From positions 1-9,182 of the forward strand of contig JASHXJ010000253.1 in assembly GCA_030043595.1 (NCBI GenBank): DNA of 9,182 nucleotides. Direction: 5' to 3'. Origin of the DNA: Trebonia sp. (GTDB taxonomy: Bacteria; Actinomycetota; Actinomycetes; Streptosporangiales; Streptosporangiaceae). A program made the translations under genes and the position numbers. Positions 8,872 to 9,182 of this stretch are shown one piece after another. The stretch's first letter is position 1. Each line of letters begins with the position of its first letter. The notes below the pieces were generated by a model. That model did no database searches. It had not been told where the DNA came from and saw only the letters and a program-made list of their open reading frames with translations.

Positions 8872-9182
8872 ATGCGTAGCAGCCGGGCACTTGCCGCCGT
8901 CGCAGTCGCGGTGGCCACGGCAACTGCGGCCGCCGCGTGTAGCAGCGGCAGCTCAAGCAGCAGCACAACCACCACCACGACCCCCACCTCTGCCAGCGCG
9001 AGCACCAGCGCGTCCGCCGCGCCGGTCACGCTCACCTGGTGGAACAACGCCACCAACCAGCCGTTGCTGGGCGTCTACGAGAACGCCATCAAGGGCTTCG
9101 AAGCGCTGCACCCGAACATCAAGATCACGAATGTGCCGATCCAGAACGAGCTCCTCCAGGACACCAAGATCCCGCTCGCTCT
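8872..9182 (+). CDS. Lipoprotein sugar-binding protein of an ABC importer (5' part)
   Basis: First 103 codons of a family-1 extracellular solute-binding protein; the rest lies beyond the window. Translation starts MRSSRALAAVAVAVATATAA. A short basic N-terminus and an Ala/Val-rich hydrophobic stretch lead to AAAAC with lipidation Cys23, so it is anchored to the outer face of the membrane. A Ser/Thr/Ala spacer (24-50) precedes VTLTWWNNATNQPL and a segment with GFEALHPNIKITNV, typical of the first lobe of sugar binders. The ATG has GGGAGA (8857-8862) 9 bases ahead. An earlier ATG at 8862-8864 is in another frame and stops after five codons. It is divergent from lacI. Permease genes would normally follow, and the ATPase encoded at 3551-4858 is the natural energy source. 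The exact ligand is unknown; an oligosaccharide is inferred. Confidence 0.88.
   Translation, partial: MRSSRALAAVAVAVATATAAAACSSGSSSSSTTTTTTPTSASASTSASAAPVTLTWWNNATNQPLLGVYENAIKGFEALHPNIKITNVPIQNELLQDTKIPLA

Noticed and set aside
8739..8879. 46-codon plus-strand ORF (starting MTALRFYDDG) with GAGGGG ahead, overlapping the binding-protein start
   Set aside because: It begins next to the -35 and ahead of the expected transcription start, so it would not be on the message. It also runs through the operator boxes. Likely chance.

Overview
The window is GC-rich throughout (roughly 70% by eye), uses GTG starts and purine-rich ribosome binding sites, and carries typical actinobacterial gene families: a ClpC-type unfoldase, a MsiK-type sugar-transport ATPase, and a LacI regulator next to a lipoprotein sugar binder. 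It most likely comes from a soil-type member of the Actinomycetota. Genus cannot be set from the sequence.

Layout: (1) 1-126 is a rearranged edge. It holds a short inverted copy of a Clp linker and the start of a plus-strand Clp ATPase (about 76/127-2280) that lacks the first half of its N-domain. (2) A convergent minus-strand gene (2291-3103) encodes a CmcJ/NvfI-like oxidoreductase. Upstream of it is a 447-base region with a possible structured leader (about 3141-3204) and a near-perfect 46-base palindrome (3344-3389). (3) A sugar-utilisation locus fills the rest. On the minus strand are a LacI-family repressor (7456-8556), a cytoplasmic GH3 glycosidase overlapping it by 4 bases (5003-7459), and a MsiK/UgpC-type ATPase (3551-4858) with its own candidate promoter. 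Divergent from lacI, on the plus strand, is the start of a lipoprotein sugar-binding protein (8872 to the window edge). Its permease genes presumably follow outside the window.

How the parts work together (inference): the binding protein captures a plant-polymer oligosaccharide and the permeases carry it in, powered by the nearby ATPase. The GH3 enzyme then cuts it to monosaccharides in the cytoplasm, while the LacI protein represses both directions until the sugar arrives. The divergent promoter region holds copies of a CGAAA-N-TTTCG type box, which I recall from xylan and xylo-oligosaccharide genes of Streptomyces. With the HEECLTG motif of the GH3 enzyme, this makes xylo-oligosaccharides at least as likely a substrate as cello-oligosaccharides.

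Nothing here is clearly a new kind of system. The points most worth checking are the inverted Clp fragment, the 46-base palindrome, the leader with two mutually exclusive pairings ahead of the CmcJ-like gene, and the operator layout of the sugar locus.
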